From NCBI GenBank assembly GCA_002352425.1, contig DEIK01000029.1, positions 36,701 to 54,412 of the forward strand: a stretch of DNA of 17,712 bases, read 5' to 3'. The position numbers and the translations under genes are program-made. This document shows positions 7,303 through 15,275 of this stretch, one piece after another; the stretch's first letter is position 1, and each line of letters opens with the position of its first letter. Below the pieces are notes generated by a model, which did no database searches, had not been told where the DNA came from, and worked only from the letters and a program-made list of their open reading frames with translations. Source of the DNA: Rhodobacteraceae bacterium UBA2776 (GTDB lineage Bacteria; Pseudomonadota; Alphaproteobacteria; Rhodobacterales; Rhodobacteraceae).

Positions 7303-7311
7303 TTCCGAGCG
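7252..7311 (+). other. Two abutting GC-rich stem-loops, possible transcription end of the 6617-7302 pair
   Basis: The dyad atcgccgg/ccggcgat (7252-7259, 7274-7281) is followed immediately by cgctcgg/ccgagcg (7282-7288, 7305-7311), with a small ggcg/cgcc hairpin inside the second. There is no T-run, so intrinsic termination is uncertain. The pair overlaps the end of the small ORF and precedes the rplY promoter. It could instead be a dispersed palindromic element. Confidence 0.45.
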
Positions 7312-7338
7312 GGTTGGGGTTGCGCGTTTAAGCTCGGT

Positions 7339-7365
7339 TTGCTTGGATTGCAGCGACTGTATAAT
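7339..7365 (+). promoter_or_regulatory. Probable rplY promoter with consensus -10 TATAAT
   Basis: TATAAT at 7360-7365 matches the -10 consensus perfectly. The best -35 candidate is TTGCTT (7339-7344) at a short 15-bp spacing. Transcription from about 7372 gives a leader of ~85 nt before the rplY ATG, containing a weak gcggg/cccgc dyad (7411-7415, 7434-7438). Confidence 0.55.
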
Positions 7366-7457
7366 CCCCCTTCACATTCCCGCCGACTCCGTCTATACGC
7401 GCGACTTCACGCGGGACTACACCCTTGGAGGAGCCCGCATAACCTAGGAGAATTACT

Positions 7458-8129
7458 ATGGCTAAAAAGATCCCAGATCTTATCGCCGACGAACGTAAGG
7501 GGACAGGCAAGGGGGCCGCCCGCCAAGCACGCCGTGACGGACTGGTTCCGGGTGTGGTTTATGGTGGTAGCGCAGATCCATTGCCGATCACGATCCCATA
7601 TAACCGTCTGTTCAAAATGTTGAAATCCGGTGGGTTCCTATCCACCCTGTTCAACCTAAAAGTTGAAGGCCACGACGATGTGCGTGTGGTTTGCCGCGAC
7701 GTTCAGCGTGATGTTGTCAAAGATTTGCCAACCCACCTTGATCTGCTGCGTCTACACCGCGACAGCCGTATCAACATGGCGATCCACGTTGATTTCATCA
7801 ACGAGGAAGAATGCGTTGGTCTGTCCAAAGGTGGCGTTCTGACCATTGTGCGTCCAGAAGTTGAGCTGAATGTTCTGGCTGGTGACATCCCTGATCACAT
7901 CACTGTTGATCTGGCCGGTCTGGATGTTGGCGACACGATCACCATTTCCAGCATCACATTGCCTGAGGGCGTGACGCCAACAATCACCGACCGTGACTTT
8001 GTTATTGCCAATGTTCAGGCGCCGACTGTTGCAACGGATGAAGACGATGCTGCGGATGCAGAAGCGGCTGAAGGTGATGCAGTTGAGGGCGACGAAGCCC
8101 CAGCAGAAGATGGCGCTTCGGAGGAGTAA
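7458..8129 (+). CDS. rplY: 50S ribosomal protein L25 (Ctc/TL5 form)
   Basis: 223 residues, the long two-domain form of L25, which binds the 5S rRNA region of the large subunit and is linked to stress in bacteria with the Ctc form. The N-terminal domain shows the typical GKGAARQARRDGLVPGVVYG start followed by the 5S-binding beta-barrel; the second beta domain contains VEGHDDVRVVCRDVQRDVVK and VHVDF-like (IHVDFINEEE) segments. The C-terminal ~30 residues are an Asp/Glu/Ala-rich acidic tail, common in alphaproteobacterial L25. AGGAG (7447-7451) lies before the ATG. The gene has its own promoter and ends at a terminator, so it appears monocistronic here, although pth, its usual neighbour, follows after the inserted minus-strand gene. 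Confidence 0.96.
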   Translation: MAKKIPDLIADERKGTGKGAARQARRDGLVPGVVYGGSADPLPITIPYNRLFKMLKSGGFLSTLFNLKVEGHDDVRVVCRDVQRDVVKDLPTHLDLLRLHRDSRINMAIHVDFINEEECVGLSKGGVLTIVRPEVELNVLAGDIPDHITVDLAGLDVGDTITISSITLPEGVTPTITDRDFVIANVQAPTVATDEDDAADAEAAEGDAVEGDEAPAEDGASEE

Positions 8130-8159
8130 TCCTGTAGCGACCATTTTTCCTAAGGTATT

Positions 8160-8189
8160 AAACACGGGGCCTGATCGGTCCCGTGTTTT
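8160..8189 (+). terminator. Intrinsic terminator of rplY
   Basis: A perfect 9-bp stem aaacacggg (8160-8168) / cccgtgttt (8180-8188) with an 11-nt loop is followed by a short T-run. It lies 30 nt after the rplY stop and just beyond the end of the convergent methyltransferase gene. The A-rich left arm could let it serve both directions weakly. Confidence 0.8.
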
Positions 8190-8200
8190 GCGTTTGGGGG

Positions 8201-8893
8201 TTATGGGGTGGTCTCGACGCGTTTGAACACCACGACTTTGCCGCGTGAGCCTTTGGGGCAATAGGTGAACCCTGTCGCCGACATTTGGTCGAAGATTTGT
8301 TTGATCACCGTGTCGGGGTAGACTTGTGGGTGCAGCTCGATCACCAACAGTCTGACGTGGTCCGGCCAAGGCGAGTCAAACAACCCCTGCTCGCCGCCTT
8401 CGATGTCCATGATCACCACGGTTGGTTCGTGCTCCTGCATCAATTCACCGATTTTGACGGCGGGCACATCAATGGATTTGGTTGATTTCCATTTTTTGAC
8501 CATTGTTGGGTCAATGGACGAAGCCCAGAAGGCAGCCGTCATGTGGAATGTAACGTGGTCACCGGTGAAACTGTCGGGCACCACGGCGGCGTTGATCACC
8601 GTCACCCCCTCAATCAGGTTGGCCGCAAGGTTCTTTTCCACCACGGGGACCATTTTGGGGTTCGCCTCGACCGTCAACAGGTTTTCCCCGCCAATCCGGC
8701 TGGCAACTTGCATCGCGATATAGCCAACCCCAGAGCCAAGCTCCAACACGCGGTCGTCGACCTCAATGTGCTGTTTCACCGCGACGGTCTCATAGCCTTC
8801 ATAGCGTCCGCCCTCCATTGAGTTGCGGATGGCGTCATTCATTTGGTGGTTGGGGATGTGCACGATGTAGTCGTTGATCAGAAATCGGGCCAA
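8201..8893 (-). CDS. FkbM family SAM-dependent methyltransferase
   Basis: 230 residues from a TTG start at 8893; no ATG or GTG is available between the upstream in-frame stop and this codon, and the ribosome site is weak, so the start is uncertain. The N-terminus (LARFLINDYIVHIPNH) reads like homologues. SAM-binding motif I is VLELGSGVGYIA (residues 49-60), followed by VEANP (~75-79), and MDIEGGE (~161-167) matches the FkbM signature. FkbM enzymes methylate hydroxyl groups of polyketides, sugars and other acceptors; the acceptor here is unknown and no biosynthetic or glycan genes are adjacent. The gene stands alone in reverse orientation between rplY and pth, two genes that are often adjacent, suggesting insertion into that pair in this lineage. 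Confidence 0.87.
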   Translation of the reverse strand: MARFLINDYIVHIPNHQMNDAIRNSMEGGRYEGYETVAVKQHIEVDDRVLELGSGVGYIAMQVASRIGGENLLTVEANPKMVPVVEKNLAANLIEGVTVINAAVVPDSFTGDHVTFHMTAAFWASSIDPTMVKKWKSTKSIDVPAVKIGELMQEHEPTVVIMDIEGGEQGLFDSPWPDHVRLLVIELHPQVYPDTVIKQIFDQMSATGFTYCPKGSRGKVVVFKRVETTP

Positions 8894-8919
8894 ACTGAAA
8901 ATCCATTTGTGATGTGTCG

Positions 8920-8948
8920 TTGCAACCTGCCTAGCAGTTTCCTAATAC
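8920..8948 (+). promoter_or_regulatory. Probable pth promoter
   Basis: TTGCAA (8920-8925) and TAATAC (8943-8948) are spaced by 17 bp in the divergent gap between the FkbM gene and pth, placing the start about 25 nt before the GTG at 8981. It would also drive the oxoprolinase gene behind pth. Confidence 0.45.
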
Positions 8949-8980
8949 TGATGCAGTAGAATTTTTTTGGAGTGGTCGCG

Positions 8981-9658
8981 GTGCGCCTGTTTGTTGGTCT
9001 TGGAAATCCTGGTGCAAAATATGCGCACAATCGTCATAACATTGGTTTTATGGCGCTGGACCGGATTGCATCTGATCACGGGTTCGCCCCGTGGCGACGC
9101 AAGTTTCAGGGGCAAGTTTGCGAGGGGCGTTTGGGGCGCGAAAAGGTGATCTTGCTAAAGCCCGAGACCTTTATGAACCTGTCTGGTCAATCGGTAGGCG
9201 AGGCGATGCGGTTCTATAAGCTAGCGCCTGAAGATGTGATGGTGTTTCATGATGAGCTGGATCTGGCACCGCGCAAAATCCGCGTTAAACAGGGCGGTGG
9301 TCATGCCGGGCACAATGGATTGCGCTCCTTGCATCAACATTTGGGCGAAAATTATGGGCGGGTGCGGATCGGCATTGGCCATCCCGGTCATAAGGATCGT
9401 GTGTCGGGCTATGTGTTGCATGATTTTGCGCGGGCCGATGCGGATTGGCTTGATGATATGATGCGCGGGATCGAGGACGGGGCGGCGTTTTTGGCCGAGG
9501 GTGACAGTGCCAAATTCCTGAACGCGATCGGGTTGCGGATGGGGGCGGAACCCAAAGCGAAGAAGGTTGCAAAGCCAACCGCGCCCAAAGACGTGCCGGT
9601 TTCAGAGCAACCTGATGAGCGGACGAAAATACAAAAGCTAATGGATAAATTTAAGTAG
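8981..9658 (+). CDS. pth: Peptidyl-tRNA hydrolase
   Basis: 225 residues. The GTG at 8981 is preferred over GTG 8972 because GGAG (8969-8972) lies 8 nt upstream and it yields the standard N-terminus MRLFVGLGNPG. The enzyme cleaves the ester bond of peptidyl-tRNAs released from stalled ribosomes. Catalytic and substrate residues are all present: Asn9 in GLGNPG, His19 in HNRHNIGF, Asp91 in FHDELDL, and the GGGHAGHNGLRS loop. The C-terminal ~35 residues form a Lys/Pro-rich extension (EPKAKKVAKPTAPKDV onwards) often seen in alphaproteobacteria. The next gene starts 9 nt after the stop, implying co-transcription. Confidence 0.96.
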   Translation: MRLFVGLGNPGAKYAHNRHNIGFMALDRIASDHGFAPWRRKFQGQVCEGRLGREKVILLKPETFMNLSGQSVGEAMRFYKLAPEDVMVFHDELDLAPRKIRVKQGGGHAGHNGLRSLHQHLGENYGRVRIGIGHPGHKDRVSGYVLHDFARADADWLDDMMRGIEDGAAFLAEGDSAKFLNAIGLRMGAEPKAKKVAKPTAPKDVPVSEQPDERTKIQKLMDKFK

Positions 9659-9667
9659 AGGTGCAGC

Positions 9668-12600
9668 ATGGGCAAGGCGCAGTGGGAGTTCTGGATTGAC
9701 CGTGGCGGCACTTTTACCGACGTTGTTGCCCGACAGCCGGATGGGGCCTTGATCACCCACAAGCTGCTGTCAGAAAACCCAGAACGCTATATAGATGCGG
9801 CCGTTCACGGTATTCGCGAGATGCTGGGGCTGGCCGCGGATGCTCCACTCCCTCAGGGTGCGATTTCGGCTGTGAAAATGGGCACCACTGTGGCGACCAA
9901 CGCGCTGCTTGAGCGCAAGGGCGAACGCACGCTTTTGTTGATCACGCAAGGGTTTCGCGACCTTTTGTTGATTGGCTACCAAACCCGTCCCAAGCTGTTT
10001 GACCTGGAAATCAAACGCCCTGATCTACTGTATGAAGATGTGGCCGAGGTGCCGGAGCGTTTGGACGCTGACGGTGGCGTTGTTACACCACTGGACGAGC
10101 CCGCAGCCCGCAGTGCGCTGCAAGCTGGCTATGCCAAGGGTATCCGCGCCGTGGCCGTTGCGTTTTTGCACGGCTACCTGAATCCAGACCATGAGGTGCG
10201 TGTTGGCGAGATCGCCCGAGAGATCGGCTATACACAGATATCGACCAGCCATCAGGTGTCGCGCTTGGCCAAGCTGGTTGGGCGTGGCGATACCACTGTG
10301 GTTGATGCTTATCTGTCGCCGATTTTACGGGGTTATGTATCACTGGTGGCGGATGCGCTGGATGTGGGCAAAGGCGGGTGCGAGCGGTTGTTGTTCATGC
10401 AGTCCAACGGCGGGTTGACGGACGCTAGCCTGTTTCAGGGCAAGGACGCCATCCTGTCCGGCCCGGCGGGCGGTATTGTCGGCATGGTTAAAACCGGCGA
10501 GGCGGCGGGGTATGAACGCTTGATCGGCTTTGACATGGGCGGCACATCCACCGATGTCAGCCACTACGCGGGCCAGTTTGAACGCAGCTTTGAAACCGAA
10601 GTGGCGGGCGTGCGAATGCGCGCGCCGATGATGGATATACACACGGTTGCCGCGGGTGGGGGCTCGATCCTGACCTTTGGCGATGGGCGCTATCAGGTTG
10701 GCCCTGAAAGTGCAGGCGCTGATCCGGGGCCGGCTTGCTATCGTCGCGGCGGCCCGCTGACGGTGACCGATTGCAACGTGATGTTGGGTAAACTGAATGC
10801 GGCACATTTTCCGCATGTGTTTGGGTCAAATGGCGACCTGCCCTTGGACGTTGATGTGGTGCGCGCAAAATTCGCAGCCCTTGCGGCTGATATTGCAACG
10901 GCCACCGGATTGCCGTTGGAAACCCCCGAAGCCGTGGCCGAAGGGTATTTGCGGATTGCTGTTGATAACATGGCCAACGCAATCAAAAAAATCAGCGTGC
11001 AGCGTGGCCATGATGTGACGCAATATACCTTGCAATGCTTTGGCGGTGCGGGTGGGCAACATGCTTGTTTGGTGGCTGATGCGCTGGGCATGAGCCGCGT
11101 GTTTGTGCATCCTTATGCAGGGGTTTTGTCGGCTTACGGTATGGGCTTGGCCGAAATCCGGGCGTTGCGCGAACGTCAGGTTGATGCTGGGTTGGAGCAG
11201 GTTGATCAGGCCGCTGAGGTGCTGGCGCTGATCCGTGCCGAGGCCGAGGCCGAGGTGCGTGCGCAAGGTGTGGCGCAACTCACGCGGGTTGAAAAAGCCT
11301 ACCTTCGTTATGATGGATCACATCAGGCTTTGGAGGTTGCCTTTGGTACGGCGGCGGACATGCAGGTCGCGTTTGAGGTGGTGCATAAACAGCGGTTCGG
11401 TTTTACGTCACCCGAGCGGGCCATCGTGTTTGACATGGTGAGTGTTGAGGCAATTGGTGAAACGGGCGAAGCGCCCAAAAGCTTGGGGGCCGCCGGGGCG
11501 CCTGCCGATGCTGTAGCCACAGTGGCGTTCTATGCCGAGGGCGCGTCTACGGATGCGCCACTTTATGTGCGCGAAAACCTGACTGAGGGTGCGACTGTCA
11601 CCGGCCCCGCGATTATCACAGAAGCTACGGGCACCAACATCATCGAGGCGGGTTGGGTCGCGCGGGTCGATGGTTTGGGCAATTTGATCATTGAGCGTGG
11701 CGTTAAAAAGCAGCGCGCCTTGGCAGCGGGCACCACGGCGGACCCCGTTTTGTTAGAGGTGTTCAACAACCTGTTCATGTCGGTGGCCGATCAGATGGGC
11801 GCGACCTTGGCTAACACATCGTGGTCGGTGAACATTAAGGAACGGCTGGATTTTTCCTGCGCGATTTTCGATGATTGTGGCGATCTGGTGGCCAACGCGC
11901 CGCATGTGCCGGTGCATTTGGGGTCGATGTCGGACAGTGTTAAAACCGTGATGCGAGAGAATGCAGGTGATATTCATGAGGGCGACGCTTTCATGCTGAA
12001 TTCACCCTATAACGGGGGCACGCATTTGCCCGATGTCACCGTGGTGACGCCGGTGTTCGTTGCGGGCCGTGTGGTGTTTTGGCTGGGATCACGCGGGCAT
12101 CACGCCGATATTGGCGGACGCACGCCGGGCTCGGCACCACCAGACAGCCAGCACATTGATGACGAGGGTGTCTTGATTGACAACGTCCGGTTGGTCCGAC
12201 GCGGCGTGTTGCAAGAAGCCAAGGCGGAGACTGTGTTGGCCTCGTGCAAATATCCTTGCCGCAACATCCCGCAGAACATGGCAGATCTAAAGGCGCAGGT
12301 CGCGGCAAATGAGACGGGACGCCAAGCCCTGTTGGGGGTGGTTGAGCAGTTCAGCTTGCCCGTGGTCGAGGCCTATATGGGCCACGTTCAGGACAACGCC
12401 GAAGAAAGCGTGCGTCAGGTGATTGAACGGCTGAAAGATGGTGTGTTCAGCTATCCGATGGACTCGGGCGCGGTGATCAAGGTCAAGGTGACTGTGGATG
12501 CGCAGGCGCGTGAGGCGGTGATAGATTTCACCGGCACTTCTGCGCAAGATCGCGGCAACTATAATGCACCATTTGCGGTGTGTTCGGCCGTGGTTCTATA

Positions 12601-13267
12601 TGTGTTTCGCACCATGGTCGGGGCGGATATTCCGCTTAATCAAGGGTGCTTGAAGCCGTTAAAGATCATCGCGCCGGTTGGCACGATGCTGAACCCCGAA
12701 TATCCGGCGGCGGTGATTGCGGGCAACACGGAAGTTTCGCAAGCGACCTGCAATGCTCTATATGGTGCGCTGCATGTGATGGCCTGCTCGCAAGCCACGA
12801 TGAACAATTTCATCTGGGGTAACGAGGAATTCCAGAACTACGAAACCATTGCAGGGGGCACAGGGGCTGGGCCTGGATTTGACGGCTGTGATGCGGTGCA
12901 AACCCATATGACCAACACGCTGATGACTGACCCGGAAATATTGGAAAAACGCTTTCCTGTCAGGTTGGAAAGCTTTGGTATTCGCGATGGGTCGGGCGGG
13001 GTTGGCAAGTGGTCTGGCGGCAATGGCGCGACGCGGGTGATGCAGTTTTTGAAACCTGTGAAGGTGACGACGCTGTGCTCGCACCGGATCGTGCCGCCGT
13101 TTGGCGTGGATGGAGGTGCTGACGGGGCCGTGGGGCGCAATGCAGCCGTGTTTCCTGATGGGCGACGGGTTGAGCTTAAGGGCAACGACGAGATCGACCT
13201 GCCAGCCGACGGGGTGTTTGAGATGTTAACACCCGGCGGTGGCGGCTGGGGGGAAACTTCTTTGTAA
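9668..13267 (+). CDS. Fused hydantoinase A/B-type 5-oxoprolinase (ATP-dependent)
   Basis: 1199 residues, the usual length of fused bacterial oxoprolinases. GAGGTG lies just before the ATG, 9 nt after pth. The HyuA half (1 to ~680) has the ATP-binding motifs DRGGTFTD (11-18) and GFDMGGTSTDV (~288), plus GGAGGQHACLVADALG; the HyuB half (~695-1199) has NSPYNGGTHLPDVTVVTP (~777), RGHHADIGGRTPGSAPP (~810, likely metal-binding) and a glycine-rich GGVGKWSGGNGATR near the end. Characterised relatives open 5-oxo-L-proline to glutamate with ATP, or act on hydantoins and acetophenone. 5-Oxoproline is the most probable substrate, but a cyclic ureide is conceivable given the convergent ureide operon. The stop codon falls inside a hairpin. 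Confidence 0.9.
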   Translation: MGKAQWEFWIDRGGTFTDVVARQPDGALITHKLLSENPERYIDAAVHGIREMLGLAADAPLPQGAISAVKMGTTVATNALLERKGERTLLLITQGFRDLLLIGYQTRPKLFDLEIKRPDLLYEDVAEVPERLDADGGVVTPLDEPAARSALQAGYAKGIRAVAVAFLHGYLNPDHEVRVGEIAREIGYTQISTSHQVSRLAKLVGRGDTTVVDAYLSPILRGYVSLVADALDVGKGGCERLLFMQSNGGLTDASLFQGKDAILSGPAGGIVGMVKTGEAAGYERLIGFDMGGTSTDVSHYAGQFERSFETEVAGVRMRAPMMDIHTVAAGGGSILTFGDGRYQVGPESAGADPGPACYRRGGPLTVTDCNVMLGKLNAAHFPHVFGSNGDLPLDVDVVRAKFAALAADIATATGLPLETPEAVAEGYLRIAVDNMANAIKKISVQRGHDVTQYTLQCFGGAGGQHACLVADALGMSRVFVHPYAGVLSAYGMGLAEIRALRERQVDAGLEQVDQAAEVLALIRAEAEAEVRAQGVAQLTRVEKAYLRYDGSHQALEVAFGTAADMQVAFEVVHKQRFGFTSPERAIVFDMVSVEAIGETGEAPKSLGAAGAPADAVATVAFYAEGASTDAPLYVRENLTEGATVTGPAIITEATGTNIIEAGWVARVDGLGNLIIERGVKKQRALAAGTTADPVLLEVFNNLFMSVADQMGATLANTSWSVNIKERLDFSCAIFDDCGDLVANAPHVPVHLGSMSDSVKTVMRENAGDIHEGDAFMLNSPYNGGTHLPDVTVVTPVFVAGRVVFWLGSRGHHADIGGRTPGSAPPDSQHIDDEGVLIDNVRLVRRGVLQEAKAETVLASCKYPCRNIPQNMADLKAQVAANETGRQALLGVVEQFSLPVVEAYMGHVQDNAEESVRQVIERLKDGVFSYPMDSGAVIKVKVTVDAQAREAVIDFTGTSAQDRGNYNAPFAVCSAVVLYVFRTMVGADIPLNQGCLKPLKIIAPVGTMLNPEYPAAVIAGNTEVSQATCNALYGALHVMACSQATMNNFIWGNEEFQNYETIAGGTGAGPGFDGCDAVQTHMTNTLMTDPEILEKRFPVRLESFGIRDGSGGVGKWSGGNGATRVMQFLKPVKVTTLCSHRIVPPFGVDGGADGAVGRNAAVFPDGRRVELKGNDEIDLPADGVFEMLTPGGGGWGETSL

Positions 13268-13298
13268 GAAGTTTGGTAAGAATTTTTTAAAAATTCTT
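13254..13298 (+). other. Tandem palindromes at the oxoprolinase stop codon
   Basis: A perfect 9-bp hairpin, aaacttctt (13254-13262) / aagaagttt (13266-13274), contains the TAA stop (13265-13267). It is followed by an AT-only-centred palindrome, aagaattttt (13278-13287) / aaaaattctt (13289-13298). Both precede the GC-rich terminator. They may stabilise the mRNA end or be remnants of a dispersed palindromic element. Confidence 0.6.
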
Positions 13299-13323
13299 GC
13301 GGCGTGCGGCAAGCTCGATACAA

Positions 13324-13352
13324 AAAAGCCCCCGAGGATGTCGGGGGCTTTT
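13324..13352. terminator. Bidirectional intrinsic terminator between oxoprolinase and permease genes
   Basis: A perfect 12-bp stem aaaagcccccga (13324-13335) / tcgggggctttt (13341-13352) with a 5-nt loop. The A-run on the left and T-run on the right make it a terminator on either strand, serving both the plus-strand pth-oxoprolinase unit and the minus-strand ureide operon, whose last gene ends at 13372. Confidence 0.93.
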
Positions 13353-13371
13353 GACGTTTTGAGTCTTAAGC

Positions 13372-14727
13372 TTAATCTAGGTCTTGTGGTAGAACCAGAT
13401 TAAGAATGATTGCAAGCGCCGCTGCGGGCAACAGACCTGAGGTTAACAAAATCTGGCCTGTTTTAGGTAGATGTTGCAACGCTTCTGGCACCAGTTGAAG
13501 CCCAAGGCCGATGGACAAAGAAACCGCGAAAATCACCATGTTGCGCTTGTTCCAGTTGACTTCGGAGAGCATGTTAATACCCGCTGCGGCAACCATACCG
13601 AACATCACGATCACACCACCGCCCAGCACGTTAATCGGAACTGTGCGGATGATTGCGCCGACCATCGGGATGAACCCGCAAACGATCAAGAAGATTGCAC
13701 CGATGGTCACAACATGGCGGCTCATGAGGCCCGTCATGCTGATCAACCCGACGTTCTGGCTGAAGGACGTATTGGGCAGACCACCAAAGATCCCAGCAAC
13801 GGCCGTACCCAAACCGTCAGCATAGGTTGCGCCCGTGATTTCTTTGTCTGTCGCCTCGCGTCCTGCACCGCCTTTGGTGATCCCAGACACATCGCCCACG
13901 GTTTCAATCGCGCTGATGACGGCCATGAAACACATGCCGATGATAATGGCGCCGTTGAATTCGATACCCCACTTGAACGGGATTGGCGCCGCGAACAAGG
14001 CGGCTTTGCCGACGTTTGCAAAGCTGACCTGCCCCATGAAATAGGCCACGATATAGCCGATGATGATCCCGACCAACACGGCTGCCACGGACATCATGCC
14101 CTTGGTGAAAAATTTCAAACCGAGGGTTGCGATGATAACGACCAGTGCTGGTCCCCACATGGCCATTGATCCGAACGCGGGTTTGCCCATCATTGGCACA
14201 CCGCCTGCGGCATATTGAATGCCGACTTTGACCAAGGCCAGACCAATCATCAAAACGATCAAGCCTGTGACCAGTGGCGGCAGGGCAAAGCGGATGCGTC
14301 CAATGAATGTGCCGAGGAAGAAGTGGAACACGCCACCAAGCGCGACCCCAACCATTAGCCCTGAAAGGCCCGCTGTGCCAAGACCTGCAACTGCTGGGAT
14401 CATCACAGGTAAAAACGCGAATGAGGTGCCCTGAACGATGGGCAACCGCGCGCCAACAGGCCCCATGCCGATGGTTTGCAACAAGGTTGCAAGACCCGCA
14501 AACAGGATCGACATTTGGATCATATAGGTCATATCTGGGAAACCCAGCGCGCCCTGATCCGAGCCAAAGCCAATTCCGGCGGCTCCGGCAATGATAATCG
14601 CAGGTGTTACGTTCGAGACGAACATCGCCAAAACATGTTGAATGCCCAGTGGTATGGCTTTGGCCAAGGGCGGCGTGTAGTTGGGATCGCGCAGCTGTTC
14701 TGCAGTCCCGATGGATGAATCTGTCAT
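13372..14727 (-). CDS. NCS2 family nucleobase permease (xanthine/urate type)
   Basis: 451 residues from the ATG at 14727 (MTDSSIGTAE), preceded by GGAGAG on the coding strand; a longer frame upstream is not protein-like. It is a multi-spanning inner-membrane protein of the UraA/XanQ fold (expected 14 helices), importing a purine or pyrimidine base with H+ or Na+. Family motifs are IQHVLAMFVSNVTPAIII in the first helix, AIETVGDVSG (~274) with the substrate-binding Glu, and the NCS2 signature NTSFSQNVGLISMTG (~324) with the Gln-Asn pair. Xanthine or urate is favoured because the gene is last in a ureide operon, 62 nt behind allA. A terminator follows its stop by 20 nt. Confidence 0.9.
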   Translation of the reverse strand: MTDSSIGTAEQLRDPNYTPPLAKAIPLGIQHVLAMFVSNVTPAIIIAGAAGIGFGSDQGALGFPDMTYMIQMSILFAGLATLLQTIGMGPVGARLPIVQGTSFAFLPVMIPAVAGLGTAGLSGLMVGVALGGVFHFFLGTFIGRIRFALPPLVTGLIVLMIGLALVKVGIQYAAGGVPMMGKPAFGSMAMWGPALVVIIATLGLKFFTKGMMSVAAVLVGIIIGYIVAYFMGQVSFANVGKAALFAAPIPFKWGIEFNGAIIIGMCFMAVISAIETVGDVSGITKGGAGREATDKEITGATYADGLGTAVAGIFGGLPNTSFSQNVGLISMTGLMSRHVVTIGAIFLIVCGFIPMVGAIIRTVPINVLGGGVIVMFGMVAAAGINMLSEVNWNKRNMVIFAVSLSIGLGLQLVPEALQHLPKTGQILLTSGLLPAAALAIILNLVLPQDLD

Positions 14728-14789
14728 TGTTACTCTCCGGTTGTTCGCGCTATTTTTGTGGACCAATCCTATGCGCTTTGGGTTTTGTA

Positions 14790-15275
14790 TTATCTCTCTA
14801 CCATATATGGTGCTTCTAGCCAATACTCCTCTAGGTTTGGTGTGTTTCCGATCCGGTCGACCACAGAGAACAAACCGGGTGCGGCCAAGGGGGTCAGCAC
14901 CCCGTGCCATGTCCCACGGTGGTAATTGATGCCCTGTCCGGCCCCTGCGATAAAAGCGCGGACGTTGACAGGCGTGCCATCGTCGTCTTCGGCCACGGTG
15001 ACCAGATAGGCATCTAAACTCATCGGGATGAAGGCTTGCGCCCCGTCGGGGTGGCGTTCCAGCAAATCGAGCGCATAGGGCAGGGCGCGGGGTTCGGCTT
15101 TGAACACCGATATCCCAGCACGACCATCCGCGCCGAAATCCAGCTGGGCGCGGTCATGGTAGCGTCCACAAAACCCGTTGTTGATGATTTTGTCGGGCTT
15201 GCCAACGGCTTCAAGCACGTCGCCAAAGGGTGCAAAGGCATCAGAGGTAAGCGGCTGGGCTTTGATCAGGCTCAT
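14790..15275 (-). CDS. allA: Ureidoglycolate lyase
   Basis: 161 residues, the typical AllA length. It splits (S)-ureidoglycolate to glyoxylate and urea, the last ureide step. Conserved blocks match the family: AFAPFGDVLE near the start, IINNGFCGRYHD, LLERHPDGAQAFIPM in the centre, and INYHRGTWHGVLTPL with metal/substrate-binding His residues. The start ATG overlaps the stop of the upstream aminohydrolase gene as ATGA (15272-15275), indicating translational coupling. The pairing of substrate supply (aminohydrolase) and lyase as adjacent coupled genes makes the assignment firm. Confidence 0.95.
   Translation of the reverse strand: MSLIKAQPLTSDAFAPFGDVLEAVGKPDKIINNGFCGRYHDRAQLDFGADGRAGISVFKAEPRALPYALDLLERHPDGAQAFIPMSLDAYLVTVAEDDDGTPVNVRAFIAGAGQGINYHRGTWHGVLTPLAAPGLFSVVDRIGNTPNLEEYWLEAPYMVER

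Noticed and set aside
7205..7447. 80-codon plus-strand frame before rplY
   Set aside because: It runs through the palindromes, the TATAAT promoter and the leader of rplY, lacks a ribosome site and overlaps the better supported small secreted ORF.
13471..14169. Plus-strand frame of 232 codons opposite the NCS2 permease
   Set aside because: The product is dominated by His/Asp/Ala, mirroring hydrophobic codons on the other strand; no start signal or homology was recognised.
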